This document shows, one piece after another, positions 1 through 12,600 of a DNA stretch of 49,617 nt. Position numbers and translations under genes: made by a program. This DNA comes from Hypholoma sublateritium FD-334 SS-4 (lineage: Eukaryota; Basidiomycota; Agaricomycetes; Agaricales; Strophariaceae). How positions within the stretch are numbered: the stretch's first letter is position 1; each line of letters starts with the position of its first letter. Below the pieces are notes generated by a model. That model had not been told where the DNA came from. It worked only from the letters and a program-made list of their open reading frames with translations, and did not search any database. Location: assembly GCA_000827495.1 (NCBI GenBank), contig KN817597.1:1-49617 (forward strand), given 5' to 3'.

Positions 1-281
1 GGGGATGATAGTTCCTTGTTAGAATGGTTCGCTGGAGTCTCATAGCGAGTTTTTGTACTGTCTCCCGGTTTGTCAAGGGAACGTCCTTTGATAGAGACGC
101 TGCCCATAACTCCCATCGTCACAGACTCATGAGCTAGGACCATTCTCAACTGATTCTATTATCCGCCTTCTTTGAACTGCTGACGAGGGCACGTCTCAGT
201 CCCNCGTTATCTGCCTTCAACACATGTTTAATGCTCCGAAAAGCAAAAATCCACGTGTAGTCTAAAAGCGACCCTATCATC

Positions 282-878
282 GTGTATCTCAAGAATCAAG
301 CCAATGTTGATGTCTCCGCTATCACTTCCGGCTGCGACGAATCGGATTGGTGCCCCAACGTTGCACGCTGGGCTCGTCTGCAATTACCCAATGGCCAAAT
401 CGCACGATCAAAATGGAAAGAGGGTCTGAAACCTCTTGATAAGGTCAGAATATCTCGAAACATTAAGGTATTTCATACCGTGACTCATTCAGTTTCATGT
501 ATTAATGCTAATTACGAATTGACTCAGTTCAGGAACAATGGCACCAGTGGACAACAAGCACGCTTTGGAGAAGCCCAATATTATTTCCGGTGTAAAATCC
601 AGGACAACATCTTTACACTCGCAGTCGTATCGATCTACTCTGAAGCCAATTCCGTTTTGCTCAAAGAATCTGCTGGTACAGTTATAGCATGCCAGTACTC
701 CGGGGATTCCTCACTTATTGTCATCAATTTCGCATCAATTATATCGGTCGTTGGAATGGTTCCGCATCAGTTTCTGGGTTTCGACGTTGAAGAAGATTGG
801 CGATTTGTTGTCGAAAAACCAGGACTGGATATTTCCAGACTAGATGGGGCGCGCGAGGAGGACTCAGATAATAGTTAA
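282..878 (+). pseudogene. C-terminal remnant of a Tnp2/CACTA-like transposase protein
   Basis: An open frame of about 198 codons opens on GTG, not ATG, so it is a fragment and not an intact gene. Its order of blocks (a 'LPNGQIARS.WKE' stretch, then 'KVRISRNIKV', 'FGEAQYYFR', 'LLKESAGTV', 'IISVVGMVPH' and a terminal 'FVVEKPGLDI') resembles, from memory, the C-terminal region of Tnp2-domain (CACTA-type) transposase proteins that are abundant in agaric genomes. No catalytic domain is visible upstream in bases 1-281. That stretch has stops in the frames I read and one ambiguous base at 204. The family assignment is an inference; the fragmentary state is seen directly. Confidence 0.5.
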
Positions 879-966
879 CATAGTGGGACATGCTTACGTA
901 ACGTAGACAATGGAACGCATTTGTACTAGCAGTAGCCAAATTTCCGGTACTTTCCCTTGATAATCG

Positions 967-3900
967 ATGTCATATAAGTCAACTGCAATGCTCCCTCCTT
1001 CTGCCGTAGTAGATACTTCGTGTTACTCTCAAGATTTTCTTTTATTCTCACACCGACCACGCGTTCCTTACGTGTTTGACTCAGAAGATTATTACGTTGA
1101 TATCAATTCTTCACCGTCATCTCGCTCTTTCCTTCCGTTCTTACCCATGGACACCTCTCAGCCTCAGTCAATCCTCGCTACACCTGCCACCCCAGCCTCT
1201 CAGGATACACCCCCGAAGGCTACTCGAGCAACTATGCTGCCACGTCTTGCGTACCGCAAGGCACCCAGGCCCGCCATGCCTCGACCGTTCTTTCTGTGTG
1301 CCTACACAAAACCAATGTACTACAATATCTACATCGAGCTGGTGCTCACTCCTCGCAATGTCACTGCTGCCCGCTCATCTCTCACAACAATCGATGATAC
1401 TGCGGCCCTTTCTATCCTTCGCAAGGAAAATGGCGATCAATTCGTCGAACAAGTCGGTCATGAAGTCAAACAGCAAGTGGTCAACGCTCCGGAAGTATGG
1501 GTCAGGGATGCACTATTCCTAGGAGCGACTCCCGCCGACTTCGACAACATTTTCACAAGCTGCAAAGAAGTCTGGAAGAAGACACGTTTTTGGAGGATGC
1601 CCGCTTTCACTGAAGATGCTGTCAAGGGGTGGCTCGACGATCTTAACGATTTCTTCGGTAAACTCTTCCCAGTCGCAGCGGCAGCGGATGGGTCCCAGCC
1701 TGTAGTTCGTGCTCCCAACCGCAGCTGGAGCACAGCAACTGCGAACTCAGCGCCCTCTGGTGGCACCCAAAGTAGGAAACCTGACCTTATTCTATTAGAC
1801 CAGGAAATCTGCGCTGAAGCCGAGGACAAGACCATGAAACCTGGCTGGGCGCTCATCAAAGCGTTTATCGAAATCACTCAGAATCAGCAGGCCGTGTTCA
1901 CAACCCTCCTCACGAACATTGTCGAAAAGGCATATCTCATGTTCGAATCTCAGCCGTACAGACAATACGTGATCGCTCTTGCTTTTGTCAAGAAGGAGAA
2001 ACCGACGTGGACTTTGATTTTTGTTGACCGATCGGGCGTTATCTCAACACAACAATTTGATTTCACCTCCTACAATGGTATCACTCTTGCGAAGGTCCTC
2101 TATTGCTTGTCTTTCGGAAGTGTTCGTTCAATTGGGATCGACGAAACCATGACCCTCTGTAAGAAGACAGGCGTCGTCACCCATATCACTGTTGTCGGTG
2201 AAACTCCTACCTCGGGCAGTGCCAAACGAGTCACTCGCATATACGAGGTCATCCGACCTATACACAATGTTCCTCAACTCTCTGGACGTGCAACACATGT
2301 CTGGCTTGTTCGTCGAAAAGACGTCTATTATGTCTTGAAGGATTCGTGGCCACTCGCGTCAAAGCCATTCTCCGAAATTCGACATCTCCTGAAAATCAAC
2401 CAGACCATCCTCCAGAACCCTACTATGTACGACAAATTGAAACACACATACCCTATTCTTGTCATTGGCCAGGAGCTCCTGGACGATACTGGTGTTTACC
2501 GTAAGTCGTTGCAAGATACATTTTTTTCCCGAGTCCATAGGAGGATCGTTACGAAGCCAATTGGCGATCCTCTCACGTCATTCAGAAGTAAATATGAACT
2601 TTGTAGCGTCCTATGTGACGTAGTAAAATGTGAGTTGATCTACATACACAGTGATGCATGATCTAACCAGCCAATAATGACAGATCTGGAGTTCAGTTCC
2701 CAGGTTTGCTCTGTCTGCCATGGAGACATCAGTCTCAGCAATGTTACAATTCATCGTATTTTCTGTGGCTACAATGACAAAGAGGTCGATGGGGACGACG
2801 TCCAGGATACGTGCATCGAGGACATCAAAAGCAAGATCAACGTATTTGCGACCCCTGCTGAAGCTGACATCGTAACTGCGACCCCCACCGAAGCTGGCAT
2901 TGTAACTGCATCCCCCACCGAAGCTGGCATCGTAACTGCGAGCCCTACTGAAGCTGGCATCGACAAGAATACTGTTCGCAACGATAACAATCTTACGGAT
3001 TCTGACGATGTTACCAAGACAGGCGAAACTTCTATTACAGAGGCTATGATGATCGTGTCGGAATTGGACGTAACTTCTCCTATCACGGAGACTCATGCTC
3101 CTTCAAATGTAACATCCCTCAACAACGCCACTGCAAGTGCAAGCGTGAGTCCCACCACCAGTGCGAGCATGAATCCCACCGCCAGCACGAGCGCAAATCC
3201 CGCCGATAGTGCAAGCGCAAATTTCGACCCGCATATGCCCATTAGCGCCCATGGCCTAGTTATCGACAACGACAACTCGTTCTCTCTCGACGAAGTCGAG
3301 AAGTACGGCTATAGAGCAAATTCAGTAAGTCATTCATGTCCCTACTTTATTGTACTGTATCTGAACGTTTGTCAGGGAACGTTGCCATATATGGCTCTCG
3401 AGTCACTCAAGTGGGTATTGCCTTCGGAATTCACACATGAACCCAGACACGATTTGGAATCTCTCTTCTATGTTATTCTCACTCTCTGCACATACGTCAA
3501 CTATGCTGGTTGCCTTCGTAGTCCCATCGCACTCGATGATGAGCTGTCTGTGTGCTTGAACGAGTGGTGGGCCACGCTCGATGGACACGTGCTTGTTCGC
3601 AACAAGGCACAGCACATCGCTTTGCTGGACGATCTCGTTCTTCAACGCCTTCCACCTTACTGGGAAGATTTCCATCCTTACCTCCGTGCTCTCCGTGACG
3701 TAATCTGGCCCAGCAAGGACACAAATATATTTAATGCCAAGAATACAGCCAGTCACGAAGGTTTCCTTGAAGTCCTCACCAAAGCAAGAGAATTTTACCG
3801 TGAAAAAGGCGAGGTTCCAGCCCCATTCGCGCCCGTCAGTGACAAGCAGATTGCCCACCATACCGCACAGAAACGCAAGGGCAAAGAAAGTGATACTTAT

Positions 3901-4056
3901 GTTGAGGTGAAGCGAATCAAGACCATCGCAGAGGTTACCCTGTCTTTGAATCGGAACAGGCCACAGTCACAGCGTTCAAACCCGGCTTCAGCCCCGATCA
4001 TGATTCGCCGTACAAGCGCTCGCCTTGCTGGTGTCTCTGCTGGCCCAGGTATCTAG
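967..4056 (+). CDS. FunK1-type 'fungal-type protein kinase' with low-complexity insertion
   Basis: Two introns (2630-2683 and 3325-3375) join three exons into a 994-codon frame from ATG 967 to the stop at 4054-4056. The N-terminal ~170 residues are poorly conserved and may hide another intron. A 'WALIKAFIEIT' block and the kinase lysine in 'YVLKDSW' follow. Next come 'RVHRRIVTKPIGDPL', the catalytic loop 'HGDISLSNV' (the usual HRD arginine is Gly), 'GLVIDNDNSF' in the place of the usual IDFD/DFG-like motif, and 'GTLPYMALESL', the APE-equivalent. About 165 residues of Thr/Ser/Ala-rich repeats sit between the catalytic loop and the Mg-binding motif. The end is basic ('KRKGKE', 'RRTSARLAG'). FunK1 kinases are a large, mostly uncharacterised family expanded in mushrooms. 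Activity here is uncertain because of the motif changes. Confidence 0.85.
2848..2963 (+). repeat. 30-bp in-frame tandem repeat (about 3.9 copies)
   Basis: Copies start at 2848, 2878, 2908 and 2938 (the last incomplete). Each encodes a 10-residue unit resembling ATPTEAGIVT. The copies differ by only a few bases, so the expansion looks fairly recent. It lies in the insertion of the FunK1 kinase gene. Confidence 0.9.
3139..3225 (+). repeat. 24-bp in-frame degenerate tandem repeat (about 3.6 copies)
   Basis: Units start at 3139, 3163, 3187 and 3211 and encode 8-residue Ala/Ser/Asn/Pro units such as ASMNPTAS. This is a second, independent minisatellite in the same kinase insertion. Confidence 0.85.
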
Positions 4057-4300
4057 ATCACCCACAAGAAGAATTTCTCGCGCCTACGGTATATGTACTA
4101 TCTGGATTGCTGTATGTTTCTGTCTTGCATTGCCCAGCTTCCACGTCCTTCTTATGTTGTGCATCTTTGTAAATCACTCGCGTACATTTTGTCTCTCTTT
4201 AGTATTTGAATTCTATGCCACACTCTTTGCTTCGGACTACTTTACTGTGTGAATTTTTATTGTGTGAGTTTAATGAGAACGCCACCGAAAGCTTTGTTAC

Positions 4301-6256
4301 ATGAGAGGCGGATACTTGGATTACGTCAGATCAGACACGTCGTCTCTTACCATGGAGAGCGATTGGTCTGCACCGCACTCCACTCTGCCAGTACATAATT
4401 CTACCGCTATCTCTCTTAACGAAGGACCTCATAATGCCAGTTCTTATCCACGCGAGCCACTTTCCAAGTTCATGTTTGTCGCGGAACGTTCAACTTCAGA
4501 GAGCATAGGAAGCTTTTACAAAGACTCGCAGAGTCCTGCTTCAAGTGGCCCTCCAATCTCAGTGCGCATATCTTATAATATATGTAATCTACTAAACAGC
4601 TAACTAGGTGCAAGAGTTTTTCCTCAGCAGAATCCTTCCCCTCTTCTACAAGACATGGTCCCACTCTCGAGCAATACAGAGCTCTCAGTTCTCAGTACAG
4701 AGAGATTAAACTCGAGAACACTGAGCTTACGAAGAATAATCAAATCCTCTCTGCTAAATTGGAAGCATTGGCGTATGTCTCCTATCTGACTTCTCAGCTC
4801 CCTGGAAGCTAATGAAGCACAGTAAAGCGTATGAGACGCTTGCAAGTCGTATCCCATCAACCCTCGGCACAACACCCATTCAAACAGAAACTCGCGAAAT
4901 GAACCCCGGTGTCAGATTCTGGACTCGTCAGGAATGGACTGCCGCAACTGCCGATCGTGTTGTTGACCTCGATGAGGGAACTAATGTTGGAACTCGCGGC
5001 CGGACGCGAGCAGCGCAGGGTATCAACGTGAATATGAAGTACATTGAAGATCGCAACGGCCAGTCCATCAACGGTCATTTGGCCAGTGATATACGTAGAC
5101 ATGCGAGGGCCATATTTGTTGGGCTCGCACTCAAGGGGTATTTATTTACTTCGTGGACCGAGGCTGATCACGACAGCCTGAAGACTTACTATCGTGAGAT
5201 GGCGGAGAGATTCGAAGAACTCCGGCTTTGCGCAAACGATTGGAAAGCAGAAATGGTCGCATTGGACATCTACAGAACGTGGCGAGATCAATGGGAGAAG
5301 AGGCAGCAGAAGAGGAAGATGACGGACAAAAATCAGATTGAAGGTAATAAGGACTGCAATGATTCTGATAGCTCTGATGACGAGGTCTCTCTTAAACACG
5401 GAATCGATCGCACTGCCCATGAAACGGGACGAGCTACTAAGAAAATGAAGGGTGTTCCTAACACTGTCGCTGCCCCCCCTGGAGCTGCTCAGACGCAACA
5501 AGTGATGACTATCCATATTATTTAAATCACATTTGTTATTTGCTAATCCCTTCTTTTTGATTAGGTCGCTATTCCAAACATCAATATCATACCAGGAACT
5601 CCGGGCTGTGTAGATGCATCAAAGGTAGGCTTCATCTATCTCGTTATTTCAATATCTGAATTTAAACCGTACACCAGATAGGTCTTTCTTATCAAGGATC
5701 CCTGCAGCCCATGCCGTCGCTTCAAGGATTCAATGTAAGTATCAATCATTCATTGTATTTCAATGCTTCTTGGTTAACACTACCTAGATCGTCAACCCTC
5801 TCCAATCATTACGCAACACAGCCTCTCCCTTTATTGGAACATCGTCTGATATGCCGCCTCCTCCGCAGCTTGTCTCTAATGTCCCGGCTTTCGGGGCTTT
5901 TAATGTCATGCCTAATAACGTTTTCCAGGGCCCGCCACCGCCACCAGCTCCTACCACCAACTCCAAGTCTCGACGCATGCGCCCTACGAAATCACTCACC
6001 GCCAGGTATTTTGACTTACATTCTTCTAATGTTGTATCTGGCTTATCTACCCATTCAGAAATCTATGTGCGATTGATTGGTGCAAGGAGAACAAGGGTAC
6101 ATCGGAGGATTTCAACACATTTTGGAATGGACTACCCAAGGATGAAAAAGACGTAAGTGAAATTTAGATATTGCTACACTGAGATGCTAATTGACCTTTC
6201 AGAGATATGAAGCCCTCTCGAAAGAACGCTCTGAGGCAGACAAACCGTCTACGTAG
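4301..6256 (+). CDS. Unknown basidiomycete protein with coiled coil (531 aa)
   Basis: Eight exons close in frame: 4301-4561, 4600-4772, 4823-5501, 5565-5624, 5678-5734, 5788-6005, 6059-6152 and 6203-6256. The 38-nt first intron is the least certain. The N-terminus is Ser/Thr-rich. Residues ~110-150 ('EQYRALSSQYREIKLENTE' and onward) have coiled-coil character with regular Leu/Ile spacing. A conserved-looking middle follows ('GTRGRTRAAQGINVNMKYIE', 'RRHARAIFVGL', 'YYREMAERFEELRLCANDWKA'), then an acidic stretch, a basic 'RATKKMK', a Pro-rich linker and a C-terminal 'NLCAIDWCKENKGT' module ending about 30 residues later. I recall similar uncharacterised proteins in other mushrooms but know no function. 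The basic and acidic patches would suit a nuclear protein, which is an inference. It lies 245 bp after the FunK1 gene on the same strand. Confidence 0.75.
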
Positions 6257-6663
6257 CACACTCATTTCCTTTGCATTACGCTTCTCGTAGATACACTTTT
6301 CGTGGAGTTGGAAGGAATTGCGATCAATTAATTAGTATTATGCAAATGCGGTGCTAATTTCCGTTTAATAAGTTTTAATCCAATTGCTATGATCATAATT
6401 AAAATGCATTGTGAACAATAGCGAAATGCGCTAAAGTGTGGCGAACCCTTTTAGATAAATCTCAAAAAACTATGACAAAATAGTCAATTGCGGGGCCAAA
6501 ATCATTTTCTCATTAATTTATCTACTCGTTTCTGTATTAGGCCATTTTTGACCGGGAATGAGGAGTTCAAACACCCGGGCCGCGATCTGCCGCGACTGCA
6601 TCACGTGCTCATTTTTTCGTTAATATCCTCAAATCGTTCGCTGTGCTCACTGCTCCCCTAGAC
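6257..6663. other. AT-rich intergenic region / UTP10 promoter
   Basis: About 400 bp separate the unknown gene from UTP10. It is AT-rich with many A/T runs between 6290 and 6540, then becomes more GC-rich just before the UTP10 start. No TATA box or binding site could be assigned with confidence. Confidence 0.5.
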
Positions 6664-9600
6664 ATGTCAAGTCTAGCCGCGCAGCTTGCGCAAACTTCGT
6701 CTCTTAATGCGTCGCTGCTGGTAGACCGATCCCGTCGGAAGGCCACACTTTCTTACCTCTTCACCGGCCGCGAAGCAGACCAACACGACATCGAGGCTAT
6801 TCACGCTCTTGGAGTTAACTCCTTGATTCACCTGTCGTCCATTCATCCTGGTCTAGCTAAATATGAAGAACTCCTTTTCTCAGATCGTGCTAAAGACACA
6901 GATCGCACGCTGCTGCCGACGGAGGAGGCTGCGGAACTGAACAAAACTCTAGAGGAATTTTTGTGGCTATTAAGCCCATATCTCCTAGAACCACCAACGG
7001 GGAAGATAATTGAGTGGCTTGTCAGGAGATTCAGGTGTGTAAATACTCGGGCAGATACATTAAATGTCGTTAATGCTGGACAGAGTGCACGAGTTCAACG
7101 TTGAAGCTGTTCTTTCTCTGTTCCTTCCCTACCATGAGTCGCCACATTTTGCCAAATTGGTCACAATTCTGTCGATAAAGTGCGTGATTTTACGCCTGTA
7201 TAAATTCTCTTCCCATATAACCGTGCTTTCCAGGCCTAATTCGACGTGGAGCTTTCTCATTCCGTACAAATCCGCCGCTCAAAATGTGCCTCGGGTGTCT
7301 CTTGTCACCGAGATGCTCAAAAATACCGACCTCGCGAGATTCGTGACATCGCTGCTTCCCACTTCCCTCAAGAAAGGCGTAGCAAATCCGGTCCTGATTG
7401 CTTTCAACGCGGCGACTCTGCACGACTTCATCAAAAGGAGCAAATCTCTAACCGAAGGCACTGTGGCTTACCTCGTTCCAGCCCTTCTTGATCCATTGCA
7501 ACAAAAAGCGAAAAAGCTCTCCAAGGATGCCGTGATAGGAAGCTATATACTTCTGGCCTCGCTTTCACAAAAATGCCAAATGTCTCCGGCAGCCTTGAAA
7601 ATCTCCGTCAATTCAATGACGGTTTGCGCCCATGTCGTACGTGGAGAACAGTATATAAGTGCCCTGATTGCCGTGTGCCAGCCTCAGCCAATACTTGACG
7701 AATTTTCGGGTAGCACACTCAAGGCTTTGCTCAAGCTCCCGTATGTCACCGTTTGTGTTCCATCTTAAATTTATTTTTCTGACCGCGAAATTTAGCCAGT
7801 TCAAGGAGGATCTTGTTGCTGAGTCTACTTGGGTCGGAATAGAAAAGGTTTTATCGCCCCTTGTACGCGGATTAATCCAAAAGTATGTGGGCAATGGGTC
7901 ATCTTTTTTCTTTTGCTGACTTCTTTTCGAAGCCTGCAGAATAGCACTGCTGTCACCCTTCTCGAAGGGATTATTTCTATGAAACTTCCTCCGCATTCCG
8001 TGATCGAAATTTCGACAGCCAGCTTACTGTCGATCTCCATCAAACATGACGCGGATAACCAGGGCCTCCTCGTCTCGCGCCGCCTTCTGTCTTTGATTCA
8101 GCAGGTGCACCCGGAAATTTTCGGCAAGTCTGTTGACGAAGTTTGTGGACAAGATGAATCCGTGAAAGAGGCGGTCGAGCAATTACTGATCTCGCTTTCA
8201 ATGGTGAAGTCTTTTCGGCCTACTACATTCTCGGTGATCAGCGCGTTAACATTTGTAATCACACAGCCTTCTACTGTCGCTGAGCAAGGCAATGCACAAG
8301 AGAGTATAGACATGATCCTAGCTTCAGCGAACGCTGACGCCAAGGTCCGAAGCGCTGCTGTCAAAGGGTTGCTCAAGTCAATCAGTGACAAGTCTGTCTC
8401 AGCCATAGAGGACATCGTACGCTATTTTCTACTTTCATTTAGTCCCATTTCTTAACTTGGTCAAGGATAATATTCGAAGCACCCTAATCGCGCGAGTACA
8501 AGACACCAATGTCGAAGTTCTTGAGGCATTGTATGAACATCCCGAGGCCATCACCCCCATCTTTGCATCTAGCCCGAAAGAATATCTATCGTCTTTGTCA
8601 ACAACGATGACCTCTCAAAACAAGCTCAAGCGCAACTTGGTTCGCCTGCACCTAGGCTACCTTGCGTCATCGTTTGCGGCCGAAGCAGATGCCTCCACAC
8701 AAAAAGAAATCTTCCATCAGATTCTTTTCCCTTTCCTGCTCTTCTCGAAGTCGAGGCAGAAGACTACGGAACTTGTATGGGATGTCATCGATTCCATTTT
8801 ACTGCAGCTCAGCGGAGGAGTAATTGCTGAGTGGCTTTCAGGCTGTCCTGCTTTCGTCAATGCAGGAAAGGTCACCGAGGATGTCAACGACGATGTGGAC
8901 TCGATGAATCAACTTAATCACAGCATCGCCGAAAAGATTGCACGTCAGTGTTTTTCTTGCTATTTATCATCTGCAGCTCACTAATATTGTTTCTGTCTAT
9001 TCAGAAAACATCATTGGCTCTGAACACTTCACCATTAATGTGGATTCTGTCATTGGAAAACTCAGCGACTCTCGTTCTTACGTCAAGCTATTGAGTCATC
9101 TTATTGCACTCTCCCTCATCAAGACATTATCAGGAGAAAGCCAGATCGAAGTTGCGCAGAGAGTGCTGAGCTTGATGAATCTTGATGAACTTGCTGGCAT
9201 CGACGATTTGTCGCAGGAACACCTCACTCTCAACGTAAGTAATTTTTCGCACCTTGGGGTGCTGGCCTCAAACTCAAATCATTCTTATTTTAGTCGACAG
9301 ATGATATTTCCCTTGGGAAATACATCATCACAAAACCCAGTAGCAAGACTACGCTGAGTTGGCTCCAGATCTCCATCATCACTGCCATCTCCTCCATCCC
9401 GGCACCCAGCGATGTTGTATTTGACTGGATTACCGAGACGACACCTGTATGTTCTCTAGATTGAGTCTTTGGTGTCATCCTGATCAATTCTACAGGTCGA
9501 CGAGGACAAGGCCCACCTTTATATATCTCTAATGAGATCAATATATCAATTGGCGAACGCATCGACGACTGTTCCAGTTATCTCCACCACCATCTTGCAA

Positions 9601-12600
9601 ATTCTCTTCGTCACATTGAAAGGTGATGCCTTGGCGTTCCTGGCGGGTATCTGGTCAACAGGAAGCAACGATACTGTTAAGGACTCCCAAGGAATCTCGC
9701 TGTTGCACGCGGCTGCTTTCTTAGAAGCCCATATCCAGGAGGACGACGGTGTAGACTTCCAGACGATCCTCCCTGCCCTCCTGGTTGCTCTGCAGAGCAA
9801 CGATACCCAGATTTGTCAGGGCGCTTTAGCGTGCATATCTAGGGTGCGTATCTTGGCAGAGCATAACTTTTCGTCCGTCTATCGATTCGATACCATTTAT
9901 GGCGAAAATGATCGTACGTGCTATGCTGCTGCATCCTTCATTCAAGATGGCATATCTAACACTTAGCTTCATTGTTAGGAGCTCTCCAATATCTGGACCA
10001 GGAAGATTTTAAACATTACCTTAATGCACTAGTTGAGCATCGCGACCATTTCGCAAACGATCCTTCATACCTGAAAGTTTTCCACGCCGAACACCTTGGA
10101 CGGACCAAGGTGGACAAGAAAAAGGACATAGAGTGAGTAACGCACTTTTTCAAACAATTTTTGTTGCTAATAGGGCCTAGATACAAGCACCGCATTACTT
10201 GCTATCTTCTCTCCCATATCAACGCACTGTCGTCCGAAACCGTGCAGATAGCCCTCCTCAAGTCAATTGCAATGATCACAAATACGGTTAAGATCCAGAT
10301 ACTTCTCCCGACATTGCAGGCTCTCGTTGAGACGGCCTCGAAAGTGCATCCCAACGACATCTCCAGTGTCGCATCTGAAGAATTCACAACACGTATCTTA
10401 TCGTGCCTTGATTCATTCGCCGCATCGTGTCTCAACGAAACGGAAGAAGCATGGGTAACTTTCACAAAGTTAATCCGCGTCTATCTCTGTGCAGGTGCAT
10501 AACAATAGACCCACTACTTGGTTTGCATCTCAAACTCAATATGTGTTTCCGCAGGCGCACCTCTTCCGGCACAGCAAGCCCTCGTACATTCCTTTGAAAA
10601 TGGACTGTTTACCTCCTTAAACCAACAGCGCAAAATCACACTCTGTGAACTGCTGCTGGAGGTTGGTGCGCAGGATTCTTCTGCTGTGAGCCTGATCTTT
10701 TCTCGTTGTATTTTCTCGTTATTCATTGAACATCCCAGCAATCACTGTCGCGACACGTTTTGGCAACTATCCTCATGGATGTCCCGCTCATTATCCATCT
10801 TCTGGAATCCCTTACTCCAGCTAGAACGACGTCCAGCCCACGTGCCACCAAGCGGGTCAAGACCACAGAGTTAGTCCAGCCAATTTCATTCGCTTACTGT
10901 GCGCTAATCATGGTGTAGAATCCCTGAGGACATGCTTCCACGTCTCAGCCTTCTTGTGGAGATCCTTGGAACCAAATCGCTTCCAGGCTCTCTCGATCTC
11001 ATTACCCATCTTCTCGACACCCTCAGTAAAGTGGTGCAGACGCTACCTCCGACGCAAGCTGATGTCAGCTACATCGAACAGCTTTTGATGTCGGCAATTG
11101 AGAGCGCCGCGTCGAAGGTCAAGGTAAGCTTTTGGCACCATGGACCTTTCGGTTGTTTCATTGATCTTGTAGGAGGCCCCGAACCTGTCGCCAACCGTTA
11201 TAAGATTAGATATCTTGGTTGAAGTCATCAGAGGTCTGTTATTACCATTGATTTTGGTTGGCTTTCTAACATTGTTCTTTCAAGTGTCCGGCAACCCGCA
11301 GACATTCCAGCAGGCGCTTCTCTTGATCGCTAATTTGGCCCGTCTGGCGCCAGATTCCGTCCTCTACAATGTCATGCCTGTATTCACATTCATGGGTTCT
11401 AACGTCTTCCACCGTGACGATAGTTACAGCTTCAAAGTTGTCCAACAGGTAGAAATGTATTTTACGCCCTATTCTAAATACTTACACATATTCATAGACC
11501 ATCGAGGGCATTGTACCTGTCATGGTTTCGTCTCTGAAAGAAGCCCATTCCCAACCTCTCGATCTGTATATCGCATCGAGGGAGTTCTTGCGCGTCTTCA
11601 CGGATGCGGCCAACCACATTCCTCGTCACAGGCGTAACAAGTCAGTATCAAACGTCACTTCATCCCATTTTTAACTTATCTCGATTTTCAGCTTCTTTGC
11701 CCATCTAGTGGACGTTCTGGGCCCCCGCGACTTTTCCGCTGCCGTTTGCATGCTTTTGCTTGAAAAGTCGGCAAGCCGTGTCATCCGCCAGACTCCAGAG
11801 GAAATTCAGAATTCGCTCTCTCTGCCTATTTCGGTCTTCCAACGCATCACTCATGAATTGCAAGCATACGTGGGTCATTTCCCATTTATGCAATTGTAAG
11901 ATTCTGACATAACATTCTCGTTAGACTGCCACCGAGATTCTGAACGAGTGTCAACGCATCGTCACGCACATTTTGGACTCTAAGTCTACTGAAGCAATTT
12001 TTTTGGATACCACTCCGTATGTAATGGTTTGTGCCTAAAAGTTCGTAGGCTGATGATGCTTCTCTGATAGCGACGGCGATCACTCTGTCTCTTCCGCTAC
12101 TATTCTACGCCGAAGAGTACAGGCCTTGATCGTGTTCATTGGCTTTGCGTATAAGTCCAAAGCGTCTATCGAAGGGGGCTCCATCAGCAATGTAATCGCT
12201 CAACTCATCAGATTGGCAACATTATCAGGAGGCAATTCCGCCGACACGAAAATGGAAGAGATCTCTGAAGTCGCTCGCTCATCGCTGAACAGGCTCCTGA
12301 GTGCTATGTCTGTCGTCAATTTCATGCAAGCCGTAGAAACTATGCTGGATTCAGGAGATGTCAAAGTATGCATAATGCCGCCGTGTCCAAATTTCCTCTC
12401 TGACCTCGATTTCAGGTGCAAGCAGGAGCCCTCGAACTACTGGCTAAGAGGCTGCCCGATGTCTCGGCCAAGGCTCGCCCAGGCGTCAGCACCTCTGTCA
12501 TAAGCATCTTGACGTCGATCAAGCATCTTACTACGACACAAAAGGACGGACAAGTCATTGTGCATGCATTTCACGCACTCGAATCTATCGCATCCACGAT

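Noticed and set aside
2501..2540. GTAAGT...AG intron in the FunK1 gene
   Set aside because: Removing 40 nt would break the frame, while reading through keeps the conserved RVHRRIV block.
2848..3225. CRISPR-like array
   Set aside because: Units are directly tandem without unique spacers and are in-frame coding minisatellites in a eukaryotic gene.
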